Shown: one piece after another, positions 48,263 through 57,993 of the stretch
Layout: every line of letters begins with the position of its first letter
Numbering within the stretch: position 1 is the stretch's first letter
Assembly: GCF_902459665.1 (NCBI RefSeq)
Contig: NZ_CABPSL010000002.1
Location: 248,001-312,000, forward strand
DNA from: Pandoraea cepalis
GTDB taxonomy: Bacteria > Pseudomonadota > Gammaproteobacteria > Burkholderiales > Burkholderiaceae
Reading direction: 5' to 3'
DNA length: 64,000 bases
Notes under the pieces: generated by a model
Databases searched by the model: none
The model's input: the letters and a program-made list of their open reading frames with translations, nothing else
What the model was told of the DNA's origin: nothing
Position numbers and translations under genes: made by a program

Positions 48263-48718
48263 ATGCTACGACTGAACTACATCAAGGCCGCGCCGCGCCC
48301 CTACGAACAAATGAGCGTGCTGAGCCAGTATTTCCATGACTGCGGCCTGCCGGGCGGCCTGGTCGAGCTGGTTTGGCTGCGAGCTTCGCAACTCAACGGC
48401 TGCGCGTTCTGCATCGACATGCACGTGGTCGACGCCCTGAAAACGGGCATCGAACCGCGCCGTCTGCATTTGCTCGACGCCTGGCGTGAAACCGAGCTGT
48501 ACTCGCCGGCCGAGCGTGCGGCGCTGGCATGGACGGAAGCCGTCACCAACGTCCAGGACGGGCATGTGCCGGACCCCCTGTTCGCCGAGCTGCGTGCGCA
48601 TTACGACGACAAGCAGATCGCCGATCTGACGTTCGCCGTCGCCACCATCAATGCGTGGAACCGTATGGCGATCGCGTTTCGCGCGCCGCTGCCCAAGACG
48701 CCGCACGGCGTGCGGTGA
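48263..48718 (+). CDS. AhpD-like carboxymuconolactone decarboxylase family protein
   Basis: This is a 151-residue, all-helical cytoplasmic protein. The AhpD core has the redox CxxC in LNGCAFCIDMHVVDALKTG, with the conserved His three residues after the second Cys (IDMH). An ERAALAWTEAVT segment and the ending TINAWNRMAIAF belong to the same family. Such proteins act as thiol-dependent peroxidases or their reductants; the exact electron donor cannot be inferred. ATG 48263 with ACGGAG upstream is a better start than 48239. It stands alone, convergent with the following large orphan gene. Confidence 0.87.
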   Translation: MLRLNYIKAAPRPYEQMSVLSQYFHDCGLPGGLVELVWLRASQLNGCAFCIDMHVVDALKTGIEPRRLHLLDAWRETELYSPAERAALAWTEAVTNVQDGHVPDPLFAELRAHYDDKQIADLTFAVATINAWNRMAIAFRAPLPKTPHGVR

Positions 48719-48755
48719 GGGCGGGCCCGGCGCCACGTACGTCCTGACGCCATCG

Positions 48756-50441
48756 CTACTGCGCCAGGCGCACTTCGCGCTGAAACTCGCGCGGCATCAG
48801 CCGTAACGCGTCGCGGAAGAACCGCCGGTCGGGCGGGGGCAGGAGTGGCAGCACGCGGCCCAGCGACTGGGCGGCATGCACCGCCTGCGGCGAGTCGCCG
48901 TCCTGGTGCAGCGCGAACCACAACATCTCGAACCACAAGTTGGCGAGCTGCAACGGCTCGAAGCAGACGCGCCCCTCTTCATGATCGGCGAGCGTCGTCG
49001 CCAGGACATCGGTCCAGCGCTGGAAACCCTTCGCCCGCGAGAAGGGCGCGCCGAATGGCTGCACGGCGTCGAGAAAGGCGTCGACAGTCAACGGCGTGCT
49101 CGCGCGCAGCGTCGCCAGATCGGGATCGCGCCGCGCCGGCACGGCACCGCGCGCAATGCGTAACAGGAAGACTGTGTTCCAGACGGAATTGCCACCGACA
49201 CCGAACCGGTCGCAGATCCACTCCGAGAGGCCGATCCAGCGCAGCGCCTGCCGCTGAACGTCCGTGGCGGCGAGCCGTCGGCCGGGATCGATGAGCGCGC
49301 CTTGCCAAAACAGCCACAACGACAGCCCGATGTTGGCCGCGACATGCTGCGCGAGTTCAATGGAGTCGGCTTCGAACGCGGCTTGCAGGGCGTCGGAAAA
49401 GGCGGCCAGCGCGTTCGCCGCCGACTGCTCCCGCGCGGGCATCGGGCCGCCGCGCGCGGCGTGCGACTTGTGCAGCAACGCCTGCAGGTTGCGGCTCTCG
49501 AAGCGAATGCGCGGGTTGTAGACGAGGCAGGGGGCGAGCGAGGCATCGTCGGCGATGCGTTGCAGGTGGGCGAACGCGCCGGCCTCGTCGCGTGACCCGT
49601 AGGCTTGCCAAGCTTGCACGATCCAGTGCATGGCGCGCAACGTGGGCGAGCCCGGCGGGTTCGCGCCAAAGGTCGCGGCGAGCGTTGCCAGCGTTCGATT
49701 CGTGCGTGCCGCGTCGCCCATGCGACGCCAGGCGATCGTCTCGGCAAGCAGGGCGATGCCGCGTTGCACGTCGTCAACGGCACACACCTGCGCTGCATGA
49801 AACGATGGAATCGCGCCGGTGCGCGGCTGGCGGCGTACCTCGCTCTGCGATGGCGCTTGGGGCGGCGCGAAGAACACGCCATCCTGCATATCGCGCTTGC
49901 CCAGCGTCAGGTGATGCCAGAACGCAATGTCCTGCATGACGTAATCGAGCGCCGGCGATGGGGTATCCGACGCCGCATCCTGTGCAAGCCCGAGAAACGA
50001 GGCGATCGCGCGACGCGGGTCGGCGGGCGTCGAGTCCCCGATCGTCACGGCGATACGCGACATCTCATCGCGGGCGAGCCAGAATGGCCCTTTGCCCCGT
50101 CCGCGCGTCGGCAGCAGACGCGCATCGGCGAGTACATCGTCGCCCCAGCCCACGGCAACGCCCCAACGTGCAAAGTCGGAGAACGCGCGGCTGACCAGCA
50201 TACGCAGATCGCCCGCCGCGCCGGCTTGACTGAACCGGATCTTCAACGAGGCAAGCGAGACCGACGACATCTCGTAATGCGCCGCATAGTAGACCCGCAT
50301 TAACAACCAGAGGCTCTGATATCGCACCGGTTGGCCGTCGATATGCTGGGGGGCGTCGAGGCGGACGACGAGCGTAGGTGCGCCCGTGGCGCAGGCCGAC
50401 GTGACGGGCGTTGTGCTGCGCGAGGGAGGGGTGTCGGACAT
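48756..50441 (-). CDS. unrecognised 561-residue protein, possible winged-helix N-terminus
   Basis: I do not recognise this protein. From ATG 50441 it has 561 residues; a GTG start at 50489 is possible. After a disordered Ser/Thr/Pro stretch come VRYQSLWLLMRVYYAAHYEM and SLASLKIRFSQAGAAGDLRM, then LVSRAFSDFARWGVAVGWG, which could form a winged-helix-like domain. The rest is mostly alpha-helical, with repeated Trp/Ala/Leu helices (AMHWIVQAWQAYGSRDEAGA, LANLWFEMLWFALHQ) suggesting TPR-like or helical-repeat architecture. No signal peptide or membrane segment is seen. It is divergent from the OXA beta-lactamase gene with about 230 bases between, but a functional link is not demonstrated. Confidence 0.7.
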   Translation of the reverse strand: MSDTPPSRSTTPVTSACATGAPTLVVRLDAPQHIDGQPVRYQSLWLLMRVYYAAHYEMSSVSLASLKIRFSQAGAAGDLRMLVSRAFSDFARWGVAVGWGDDVLADARLLPTRGRGKGPFWLARDEMSRIAVTIGDSTPADPRRAIASFLGLAQDAASDTPSPALDYVMQDIAFWHHLTLGKRDMQDGVFFAPPQAPSQSEVRRQPRTGAIPSFHAAQVCAVDDVQRGIALLAETIAWRRMGDAARTNRTLATLAATFGANPPGSPTLRAMHWIVQAWQAYGSRDEAGAFAHLQRIADDASLAPCLVYNPRIRFESRNLQALLHKSHAARGGPMPAREQSAANALAAFSDALQAAFEADSIELAQHVAANIGLSLWLFWQGALIDPGRRLAATDVQRQALRWIGLSEWICDRFGVGGNSVWNTVFLLRIARGAVPARRDPDLATLRASTPLTVDAFLDAVQPFGAPFSRAKGFQRWTDVLATTLADHEEGRVCFEPLQLANLWFEMLWFALHQDGDSPQAVHAAQSLGRVLPLLPPPDRRFFRDALRLMPREFQREVRLAQ

Positions 50442-50674
50442 GGCGTCGAGGCGAGTCGAGTGGCGTCGGGCCACGGACGACGGCCGCACACGCGACGGAA
50501 TCTACGAATGGGGTGCACCGATGATACGGCGGTTACGACGGTTACGGTAGCGTTGCTTTGTGCCTGCCGAAACGCAGACTATGCTGCAAACGCTCCCGGA
50601 AGCGGGCGCCTGGCCGGCGCCACCGAAGTTCTTCCTACCACCCAGATGGCACGCATTGAAATCAGGACAACGAA

Positions 50675-51547
50675 ATGAAAATGAAGATCTCTCGCTGGCG
50701 ACGCGGTGTTGTTGCCCTACCGGCGGCTGCGGCTGCGGCTGCCGCACTCGTCTCGGCGACTTTGTTCACCCCGCCGGCACAGGCAGAGGAAACCAAGGCA
50801 TCGGCGCAGGCGGCACCGGTGCGCATTATCGAGCGTGCCGACTGGGGCGAACGTTTCGCGGCGGAAGGCGTGAAGGGCACGATCATCGTGCTCGACGGTG
50901 ACACGCGAACGTATCAGGCGTTCGATACCGCGCGTGCCGAGCGACGGGTGTCGCCCGCATCAACTTACAAGGTCTTCAACAGTCTGCTCGCGCTGGAGTC
51001 GGGCGCGCTCGAGAACGAGCGCGAGATCATTCCCTGGGATGGCAAGCCGCGTCAGGTGAAGACCTGGAATGCCGCGATGGATCTGCGCAGTGCGTTCCGG
51101 GTGTCGTGTCTGCCGTGCTATCAGGTCGTCTCACACAAGATCGCGCGTGAATACGCGCAGGCAAAGCTGGACGAAACCGGCTACGGCAATCGCACCATCG
51201 GCCGCGCCGCCGACGCCTACTGGGTCGACGACAGCCTGCGGATCTCGGCCCGCGAACAGGTCGACTTCTTGCAACGGCTCGCACGCGGCACACTGCCGTT
51301 TTCGGCGCACACGCAGGACGTCGTGCGTCAGATCTCGATTGTCGAAGCCACGCCGGACTATGTGCTGCACGCCAAGACGGGCTGGTTCGACGAGAAGACG
51401 CCCAATATCGGCTGGTGGGTCGGCTGGATCGAGCGCGAAGGCAATATCACGAGCGTGGCGCTGCACATCGATATGGCGGGGGCCGCGGATGCGCCGAAGC
51501 GCGCGCGCATCGTGCGGGCCGTGTTGCAGGATCTGAAGCTGATCTGA
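50675..51547 (+). CDS. blaOXA: class D (OXA-type) beta-lactamase
   Basis: This is a periplasmic serine beta-lactamase of 290 residues that hydrolyses penicillins, and in some groups carbapenems. A signal peptide of about 38 residues (Ala-rich, ending AQA-EE) leads to the enzyme. The active-site motif is STYK (Ser96, Lys99), YGN is at 170-172 and KTG at 234-236. The spacings of 48 residues to the S-x-V position and 138 to KTG equal those of OXA-10. At the S-x-V position the sequence is S144-C-L (SCLPCYQ), with Leu for Val and two nearby cysteines. Chromosomal OXA enzymes are intrinsic in Pandoraea (OXA-62 group), which fits the housekeeping context. No insertion sequence or integron is nearby. 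Confidence 0.93.
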   Translation: MKMKISRWRRGVVALPAAAAAAAALVSATLFTPPAQAEETKASAQAAPVRIIERADWGERFAAEGVKGTIIVLDGDTRTYQAFDTARAERRVSPASTYKVFNSLLALESGALENEREIIPWDGKPRQVKTWNAAMDLRSAFRVSCLPCYQVVSHKIAREYAQAKLDETGYGNRTIGRAADAYWVDDSLRISAREQVDFLQRLARGTLPFSAHTQDVVRQISIVEATPDYVLHAKTGWFDEKTPNIGWWVGWIEREGNITSVALHIDMAGAADAPKRARIVRAVLQDLKLI

Positions 51548-51620
51548 GGACGGCGGGCGCCGTGGTAAGCCTCGCGCGGTGCGTACGCCAACCGGCGGCG
51601 CGCCGCGCGACGAAAGCGGG

Positions 51621-52253
51621 CTACAGCGCGCGTCCGTGCTTAAGTGCGGACGCGATTTCCGCCACGTGACGGCCTTGGGTCCTCGCGATCTTCAACTCGT
51701 TCTCGCTGGGTTTGCGAGACCCATCGGCCGCGGCGAGCGTGGTCGCCCCGTAAGGCGTGCCGCCGGTGATTTCGCCCATGTTGGTGAGGCCAGGCTCGGT
51801 GTAGGGCACGCCGACGATGACCATGCCGTGGTGGAGCAGCGTGGTGTGAAAGCTCGTGATCGTCGTTTCCTGTCCGCCATGCTGCGTGCCTGTGCTGGCG
51901 AACACGCTGCCGACCTTGCCGACGAGCGCGCCCTTGGCCCATAGGCCACCGGTCTGATCCAGGAAGTTGCGCATCTGTGCGGTCATGTTGCCGAAGCGGG
52001 TCGGGGTGCCGAACAGGATCGCGTCGTAGTCGGCCAGTTGGTCGACGCGGGCGACGGGCACGTTCGCGAAGGCGGCGCGTGCCGCTTTCGCGCCGCTCTT
52101 TTCGAGCACTTCGTCGGGTACCAGCTCAGGGACTTGCATGACGGTGACATCGGTGCCGGCGACGCTGCGTGCGCCGTCGGCGACAGCTTCGGCCATCGTG
52201 TGGATATGCCCGAACATGCTGTAGAACACCACCAGGATCTTGGCGTTGGCCAT
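51621..52253 (-). CDS. wrbA: NAD(P)H:quinone oxidoreductase WrbA
   Basis: This is a cytoplasmic FMN-dependent two-electron quinone reductase of 210 residues. The flavodoxin-like fold begins [20 protein letters not shown] (FMN phosphate loop). It contains [20 protein letters not shown], the WrbA signature, then [18 protein letters not shown] and the long insert [20 protein letters not shown]. The length is close to the roughly 200 of the family. WrbA protects against semiquinone and oxidative stress, and in Escherichia coli is stationary-phase induced; regulation is not visible here. It is convergent with the beta-lactamase gene. Confidence 0.95.
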   Translation of the reverse strand: MANAKILVVFYSMFGHIHTMAEAVADGARSVAGTDVTVMQVPELVPDEVLEKSGAKAARAAFANVPVARVDQLADYDAILFGTPTRFGNMTAQMRNFLDQTGGLWAKGALVGKVGSVFASTGTQHGGQETTITSFHTTLLHHGMVIVGVPYTEPGLTNMGEITGGTPYGATTLAAADGSRKPSENELKIARTQGRHVAEIASALKHGRAL

Positions 52254-52373
52254 GTGAATCTCCTTAGGGGTCGAGAGAGGCCGGCGTCACGGGCAATTCG
52301 CCGCGCGAGGCGAGCCGTTCCATGATAGTCGACGCTCGGGACGAAACACTGAATTCGTTGGGGCCAGCCGCGC

Positions 52374-52667
52374 TTAACGCAGGCGTGCGCCGATGAGGCA
52401 ACCGAGCGCGAGCGCCGCGATGAGCACGGTCACGCTCGCCGATACCCCGCCCGCCAGCGCGAGCCCAGTGGCCGCCATGCCATGCGCCATGACTGCGGCC
52501 GGCACGAGCAACATGGCGCTCACGACACACCAACGCATCACATATCGCCACATGAAGCGACTGATGACATGCATGCGCGCGTCGAGTTGATGCCGTTGCC
52601 AGAATGACAGATCGGCCGCCGCGTGGAAGAGCCACAGCGGACTGAAGTATTTGATGAACAAGTCCAT
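52374..52667 (-). CDS. small membrane protein of unknown function
   Basis: This is a 97-residue protein starting MDLFIKYFSPLWLFHAAADL. The first part contains an amphipathic DLSFWQRHQLDARMHVISRF segment. Two C-terminal hydrophobic helices follow, WCVVSAMLLVPAAVMAHGMA and SASVTVLIAALALGCLIGARL. I recognise no family with confidence. The frame is open upstream to 52799, but that part is Arg/Cys-rich and unconvincing. The ATG has no strong Shine-Dalgarno sequence, so the exact start is uncertain. It lies 120 bases upstream of wrbA in the same direction. Confidence 0.6.
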   Translation of the reverse strand: MDLFIKYFSPLWLFHAAADLSFWQRHQLDARMHVISRFMWRYVMRWCVVSAMLLVPAAVMAHGMAATGLALAGGVSASVTVLIAALALGCLIGARLR

Positions 52668-52906
52668 GACGCCATACCGGAAACATAATGCCCGCAGGGC
52701 GCGGGCATGTCGTCGAGGCACGATGGCGGGGCAAACGCCGGATGGCACAGTCATGCGCTTTGTGGGAGTCGACGCTCGATAATTGTAGCAGGCACTCACT
52801 CACTTTGTGGCACCGGCGTGCGGTGGGATAAGAGAAAATTTCCCCGAAGTTCGCGTAATTCTGCTCGAAATCTCGGCATCATGTCGCATCTCCCATCATG
52901 TCAGGG

Positions 52907-53869
52907 TCAAGCTGGGCTGTCGTGTGCCTCCCCACGTTTTCCCGGCGGGGCAGTCAGCGCGTGCGACGTCTTGGCCGTGATTTCCTGGATCAACGCCCAG
53001 ACCGACTGGGCGGCGGGCGAGAGCGTGCGGTTCTTGCGGCGCACGAGCATGATGGTGCGGTCGAGTTGCGGCACGAGCGGCAGGGCGACAAGGCGGTCCC
53101 CATGCGCCGGTAGTCCCGGCATCGCGGGAAGTGCCAGGGCCGGCATGATGCTGATGCCGATGCCCGCTTCGATCATTCGGAAGACCGTGATCGCATGCCC
53201 GACTTCCTGCGCCACCTGGCAATAGGCGCCATGTTCGGCCAACGCCCGGTCGATCAGCGGCCGGCTACCCGACGCGTAGTCGAGCAGTACGAGCTTTTCG
53301 CCATTGAGTTCCTCCCACGTCACCTGTGTCTGTGTCGCAAAACGATGTGAGCGGTCGCACACGACGAGAAACGGTTCCACCATGATGGGCTCGCCGACCA
53401 GATCCTCGGTTCCTTCCGACGCGACGATGACGCCGAAATCCACTTCACCGTGTCGCACGCTGTCGCTCGCGAGCGTCTGCACCTGATCGCGCAGCAAGAG
53501 CGTGATGTCCGGGTAGCGGGCCGCACAGGCGGAGATGCATTCGGGCATCAGATTCGCGGAAATCGTGGGCGCGCTGGCGACACGTACCCGGCCTCGCCGC
53601 TCTTCGGCCAAACCATGGGTGTCGCGCAGGGCACTCTCCAGCTCGTCGAGCACCCGGGCGAGCGTTGCCGAGAGGCTAGCGCCCACTTCGGTCAGGGTGA
53701 CCTCCCGCGTGGTCCGGTCCACCAACTTGAGTCCGAGTTCTTGCTCCAATTCACGGATACATCGGCTGACGGCAGGCTGGGTCAGGCCGATGTCCTCGCC
53801 GGCACGGCTGAAACTCCCGTGGTTGGCCACTGCGAGGAACACTTTGAGCTGGCGCAGCGAAATATTCAT
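52907..53869 (-). CDS. LysR-family transcriptional regulator
   Basis: This is a 320-residue regulator. The N-terminal helix-turn-helix reads ISLRQLKVFLAVANHGSFSR, then TQPAVSRCIRELEQELGLKL and RTTREVTLTEVG. The effector domain follows, with the usual hinge and GIGISIMPALALP near residue 240. It is divergent from the symporter-like gene (213 bases between starts), so that gene is its most likely target. The region between the two is notably AT-rich next to the LysR start. Confidence 0.87.
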   Translation of the reverse strand: MNISLRQLKVFLAVANHGSFSRAGEDIGLTQPAVSRCIRELEQELGLKLVDRTTREVTLTEVGASLSATLARVLDELESALRDTHGLAEERRGRVRVASAPTISANLMPECISACAARYPDITLLLRDQVQTLASDSVRHGEVDFGVIVASEGTEDLVGEPIMVEPFLVVCDRSHRFATQTQVTWEELNGEKLVLLDYASGSRPLIDRALAEHGAYCQVAQEVGHAITVFRMIEAGIGISIMPALALPAMPGLPAHGDRLVALPLVPQLDRTIMLVRRKNRTLSPAAQSVWALIQEITAKTSHALTAPPGKRGEAHDSPA

Positions 53870-54082
53870 GCGTGTTTGGTATGAATAATTTTTTTAAATG
53901 AATTTGTATTTTAACTGCCCTTGCGCTCTAATACGTAAAAACCCGTATCGCGAGCGCACACTTCCGGTCATCCTCGATCGTTTGTCGATCGACTGACCGA
54001 CGATCGCTGGCGGCCGCCGCGCCGTCGCGTCCTGTGTGCTGGCGGACGGGCTTTGTCTTTTCCGACGGATTCGAGATCGACG

Positions 54083-55150
54083 ATGGCCAGACCGCGTTAC
54101 CTTCCCGACAATTTCACGCTGATGCTTGTGGCGACTGTCGCGCTTGCCAGCTTCCTGCCAGCACACGGCGAAGGGCGAGTCGCTTTCAACCTGCTCACCA
54201 ACGTGGCGATTGCCGCCCTGTTCTTCCTGCACGGCGCCAAGCTCTCGCGCGAGGCGGTGCTCGCCGGTGCGACGCACTGGCGTCTGCACCTGCTGGTGTT
54301 CGCCAGCACGTTCGCCGTCTTCCCGATCGTCGGCCTGGCGCTCAAGCCGATGCTCTCGTGGATGGTGACGCCGGATCTGTATCTGGGCATCCTCTTTCTG
54401 TGTACGCTGCCGGCAACGGTGCAGTCCGCCATCGCATTCACCTCGATCGCCCGGGGCAATGTACCGGCGGCGGTGTGCAGCGCGTCGGCGTCGAGCCTGT
54501 TCGGTATATTCATCACGCCAGTGCTCGTCGGCCTGGTGGTCATCCATCACAACGGTGCGAACGGCGCGTCGCCGTTCGCCTCCATCGGCAACATCATGTT
54601 GCAACTGCTCGCGCCATTCATCGCGGGGCAAGTGTCACGCAAGGCCATCGGCAAGTGGGTCGAGCGCAATCGCGGATTGCTCAAGATCGTCGATCAGGGC
54701 TCGATTCTGCTGGTGGTCTACACGGCGTTCAGCGAAGCGGTGAACACGGGCTTGTGGCACCAGGTTTCGCCGCTGGCGTTGCTTGGCCTGCTGGGTTGCT
54801 GCGCGGTGATTCTGGCGATCATGCTCGCCTTCACCACCTATTCCGCCCGCTGGCTCGGGTTCTCCCGCGAGGACGAGATCACTATTGTCTTCTGCGGATC
54901 GAAGAAGAGCCTTGCGAGCGGTATTCCGATGGCAAAGGTGCTGTTCGCGACCGGGCCGCTCGGTGCCATCGTGTTGCCGCTGATGCTGTTTCACCAGATG
55001 CAGCTGATGGTGTGCGCCGTACTCGCGCAGCGCTACGCCAATCGCCAGCGCGCGGCCCAGGCGGGCAGGACGATCAAGGCAGGCGCGGCGAAGCCGGCCT
55101 TGCGTGACGGCAAGTCCGACAATAGCGCCAACGCCGGCGCGGGCCGCTGA
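54083..55150 (+). CDS. bile acid:sodium symporter-like transporter (SBF-like/YfeH type)
   Basis: This is an inner-membrane protein of 355 residues with about ten helices, of the SBF-like (PF13593) branch of the bile acid/Na symporter superfamily. It starts MARPRYLPDNFTLMLVATVA (ATG 54083). The family strings FFLHGAKLSREAV, CTLPATVQSAIAFTSIARGN and GSKKSLASGIPMAKVLF are present. The C-terminal tail is basic and low-complexity. Substrates in this branch are poorly known (organic acids are suspected). It is divergent from a LysR gene that probably controls it. Confidence 0.87.
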   Translation: MARPRYLPDNFTLMLVATVALASFLPAHGEGRVAFNLLTNVAIAALFFLHGAKLSREAVLAGATHWRLHLLVFASTFAVFPIVGLALKPMLSWMVTPDLYLGILFLCTLPATVQSAIAFTSIARGNVPAAVCSASASSLFGIFITPVLVGLVVIHHNGANGASPFASIGNIMLQLLAPFIAGQVSRKAIGKWVERNRGLLKIVDQGSILLVVYTAFSEAVNTGLWHQVSPLALLGLLGCCAVILAIMLAFTTYSARWLGFSREDEITIVFCGSKKSLASGIPMAKVLFATGPLGAIVLPLMLFHQMQLMVCAVLAQRYANRQRAAQAGRTIKAGAAKPALRDGKSDNSANAGAGR

Positions 55151-55410
55151 GCGCGGAATCCGGGCAGAACACAGCCCGTCAACGGCGACTGTCACACGTT
55201 GGTCGTGCGCAAGTGCTAGAATTGCGCTTGTTTTGCTTCTTCATGACCTCCCTGGTCCGGCGGCGCCCGACGCATCTGTCCCTCGACAGGCCCCTCTCGC
55301 GCCAGCCCCGAGCATGGCGCGCAGCGCCCCTTGAATCTTCGCGAGTGAGCTTTGATGCGGAATCCTTCCGCGTGGCGGCCCCCGTTTTTTAAAAGAGATG
55401 TCCCTCCACC
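55151..55410 (+). promoter_or_regulatory. rhlE leader with candidate promoter and hairpin
   Basis: A TAGAAT at 55217-55222 is the best -10 candidate and would give an untranslated leader of roughly 180 bases. The leader has a 6-base stem GCGGAA/TTCCGC (55357-55371) and a T-run before the start codon. Long structured leaders are common for DEAD-box helicase genes that respond to cold or autoregulate; regulation here is inference. Confidence 0.35.
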
Positions 55411-56922
55411 ATGGCTGATGTAAATGCTGTTCCGACCCCCGGCTTCGATAGCTTTGGGCTGCATGCGGACATCTTGCGGGCCATCGCCGAGCAGGGCTAC
55501 ACCCAGCCGACGCCGATCCAGGCGCAGGCCATCCCGGTGGTGCTGTCCGGACGTGACGTCATGGGCGCCGCGCAAACGGGAACGGGCAAGACCGCCAGCT
55601 TTTCGCTGCCGATCATCCAGCGCTTGCTGCCCGAAGCCAACACGAGTGCATCGCCTGCCCGTCACCCGGTGCGTGCGCTGATTCTTACGCCGACGCGCGA
55701 ACTTGCCGATCAGGTTGCCGAGAACGTGCGCGCGTACGCGGGGCACACGCCGTTGCGCAATACGGTGGTGTTCGGCGGCGTCGACATGAATCCGCAGAAG
55801 GATGCGTTGCGACGCGGCGTTGAGATCCTGATCGCCACGCCAGGTCGCTTGCTCGATCACGTCGAACAAAAGACGGTGAATCTGAGCCAGGTGAAGATGC
55901 TCGTGCTCGACGAGGCCGACCGCATGCTGGACATGGGCTTCCTGCCCGACCTTCAGCGCATTCTGAATTTGCTGCCGAAGCAGCGCCAGACGCTACTGTT
56001 TTCGGCCACGTTCTCGAACGAGATCAAAAAACTCGCGTCGAGCTATCTCACGAATCCGCTCACGATCGAAGTCGCCCGCCGCAATGCCACGGCCGACAAT
56101 GTCGAGCAGGTTGTCTATCAAGTGGATGAAGACGACAAGCGCGCCGCCGTGGTGCAGATTCTGAAGGAGCGCGATCTCAAGCAGGTCATCGTGTTCGTCA
56201 ACAGCAAGGTCGGTGCGAGCCGACTGGCGCGCCAGTTGGAGCGCGAGGGCATCGTAACGGCCGCGATTCACGGCGACAAGTCGCAGAACGAGCGTATGCA
56301 AGCGCTCGAAGCGTTCAAGCAAGGCGGTATTCAGGCGCTTGTGGCCACCGACGTTGCAGCGCGCGGGCTGGACATCTCGGATCTGCCGGGCGTGATCAAC
56401 TACGATTTGCCGTACAACCCGGAAGACTATGTGCACCGTATCGGTCGCACGGGCCGCGCGGGTGCGTCGGGTGAGGCAATCTCGCTGTGCGCCCCCGACG
56501 AACGCAAGCAAATCGTGGAAATCGAAAAGCTGATCAAGCACGAACTCAAGCGTGGAGAGTTGGTGCTGGAGCGTCGTAGCCGGTCGCGCGACGACCGCAG
56601 CGAGCGCGTTGTTGACCGCGGCGATCGCGGTGACCGTAGTGAGCGCGGTGAGCGTAGTGACCGTAGCGAGCGCCACAGTCGCCACGACGGCCTGCGGGCC
56701 AGCCGTAGCGGCGGCAGTGCCGCACCGCGCCGTGTTCGTCCGGAAGACGAGTTCTTCTACAAGCCGTACGAGCCGTCGCCGTCGGCGAGTGAGCCGCAGC
56801 ATGATGCTCGTTCGTCGCAGGAGTCCGCTGTGCCGACGTCGTTTGGTGGGTTGCCTGACAAGGCGCCGAAGCGTCAGGTGGCGGCGTTGCTTGCCGGCTT
56901 CCCGCGCAAGGCGAGCCACTGA
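55411..56922 (+). CDS. rhlE: DEAD-box ATP-dependent RNA helicase RhlE
   Basis: This is a cytoplasmic RNA helicase of 503 residues acting in ribosome assembly and RNA decay. RecA-like domain 1 shows the Q motif ([14 protein letters not shown]), [13 protein letters not shown] (motif I), [21 protein letters not shown] at 167-170 and SAT. Domain 2 has [18 protein letters not shown] and [12 protein letters not shown]. From about residue 390 comes a low-complexity tail rich in Arg, Ser, Asp and Glu ([20 protein letters not shown] and continuing), then a Pro/Ser region. This tail is typical for RhlE and helps RNA binding. A terminator follows at 56972. Confidence 0.95.
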   Translation: MADVNAVPTPGFDSFGLHADILRAIAEQGYTQPTPIQAQAIPVVLSGRDVMGAAQTGTGKTASFSLPIIQRLLPEANTSASPARHPVRALILTPTRELADQVAENVRAYAGHTPLRNTVVFGGVDMNPQKDALRRGVEILIATPGRLLDHVEQKTVNLSQVKMLVLDEADRMLDMGFLPDLQRILNLLPKQRQTLLFSATFSNEIKKLASSYLTNPLTIEVARRNATADNVEQVVYQVDEDDKRAAVVQILKERDLKQVIVFVNSKVGASRLARQLEREGIVTAAIHGDKSQNERMQALEAFKQGGIQALVATDVAARGLDISDLPGVINYDLPYNPEDYVHRIGRTGRAGASGEAISLCAPDERKQIVEIEKLIKHELKRGELVLERRSRSRDDRSERVVDRGDRGDRSERGERSDRSERHSRHDGLRASRSGGSAAPRRVRPEDEFFYKPYEPSPSASEPQHDARSSQESAVPTSFGGLPDKAPKRQVAALLAGFPRKASH

Positions 56923-56971
56923 GCCGATGATGGATGGCGGCGCGCATTGACGATGCGTGTTGAAGTTGAAA

Positions 56972-56998
56972 AGCCAGCGTAGTTGCGCTGGCTTTTTT
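56972..56998. terminator. bidirectional rho-independent terminator
   Basis: AGCCAGCG (56972-56979) pairs with CGCTGGCT (56986-56993) around a six-base loop, with six T at 56993-56998 and AAAA before the left arm. It separates rhlE (plus) from gluQ (minus) and can serve both. Confidence 0.9.
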
Positions 56999-57034
56999 CA
57001 TGTTGGGGAACGGTAACGAAGGCGGGTGCGGGAT

Positions 57035-57985
57035 TCATTGCCCGTGCTGAACCCGCCAAGCCTGTGTCGCTGCGGCGTAGAAGTCTTCACGATGGGACAC
57101 GTGGGCGAGCGTCGCCGGTAATCCCAGATGTGCCGCGGCGTCCTTGAGCGCGCAGAGCGTCGCGTCTGCCGTGTCGAGGACAAGCGGGGCCGCGCCATTC
57201 TGTTTGCTCAGCTTTTCGCCGTCGTCGGCCATGACCAACGGTACGTGCAGATAGCGCGGCGTGGGGGCATCGAGACACGCCTGCAGATAGATCTGGCGCG
57301 CCGTCGAATCCAGCAAATCCGCGCCGCGCACGATATCGGTCATGCCTTGTGTCTGATCGTCGACGACCACGGCCAACTGATAGGCCCATTGGCCGTCGGC
57401 ACGTTTGAGCACGAAGTCGCCGACCTCGGTCGCCAGATCCTGCGTCTGCGGGCCCATCCAGCGATCCTCGAAACGGATGCGAGCGGCCCCGCCGTCCGGG
57501 ACTCGCAAGCGCCAGGCGCGCGGCGTTTTGCCGTGAAGGCCGTGGCGGCACGTGCCCGGATACGCGAGCGTGCTGTGGCGCGCGTGCACGCGAGTGAGCG
57601 AATCGGCGATTTCGCGTCGCGTGCAGCCGCAGGGGTAAACGAGTCCGCGCGCGATGAGCGAGGCGAGCGCCTGTTCATACTGCGCGTGTCGCTGACTTTG
57701 CCAGACGACCGGCTCGTCCGAATGCAGGCCCAGACGCGTCAGCGTCGCGAGAATGGCGTCGGCCGCCCCCGGCTCACACCGCGGTTCGTCAAGATCTTCC
57801 ATACGGACGATCCAGACGCCGTCATGCGCGCGGGCATCGAGCCAACTGGCCAGGGCGGTGACGAGCGAGCCACGGTGCAGCGGCCCGGTTGGGGAGGGCG
57901 CGAAGCGGCCCCGGTAACGCGTACCCCGGTAGCACGCATCAGGGCTGGCGGGCGGCGCGGCGTCGTGCGGGCAAGCGTGAGCCAC
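57035..57985 (-). CDS. gluQ: glutamyl-Q tRNA(Asp) synthetase
   Basis: GluQ-RS activates glutamate and attaches it to the queuosine base at position 34 of tRNA(Asp). The 316-residue protein equals the catalytic half of glutamyl-tRNA synthetase and lacks the anticodon-binding domain. The HIGH-like motif is HRGS (37-40) in [19 protein letters not shown]. The KMSKS-like motif is KLSKQ (258-262). A zinc site candidate is [10 protein letters not shown] with the downstream GTCRHG. It is 8 bases downstream of the trhO stop and so in one operon with it; both enzymes modify anticodon position 34. Confidence 0.93.
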   Translation of the reverse strand: MAHACPHDAAPPASPDACYRGTRYRGRFAPSPTGPLHRGSLVTALASWLDARAHDGVWIVRMEDLDEPRCEPGAADAILATLTRLGLHSDEPVVWQSQRHAQYEQALASLIARGLVYPCGCTRREIADSLTRVHARHSTLAYPGTCRHGLHGKTPRAWRLRVPDGGAARIRFEDRWMGPQTQDLATEVGDFVLKRADGQWAYQLAVVVDDQTQGMTDIVRGADLLDSTARQIYLQACLDAPTPRYLHVPLVMADDGEKLSKQNGAAPLVLDTADATLCALKDAAAHLGLPATLAHVSHREDFYAAATQAWRVQHGQ

Positions 57986-57993
57986 CGGCGCGC

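Noticed and set aside
50675..51547. Mobile origin of the OXA gene (integron or insertion sequence)
   Set aside because: No attC-like site, inverted repeats or transposase nearby, and GC content matches the neighbours.
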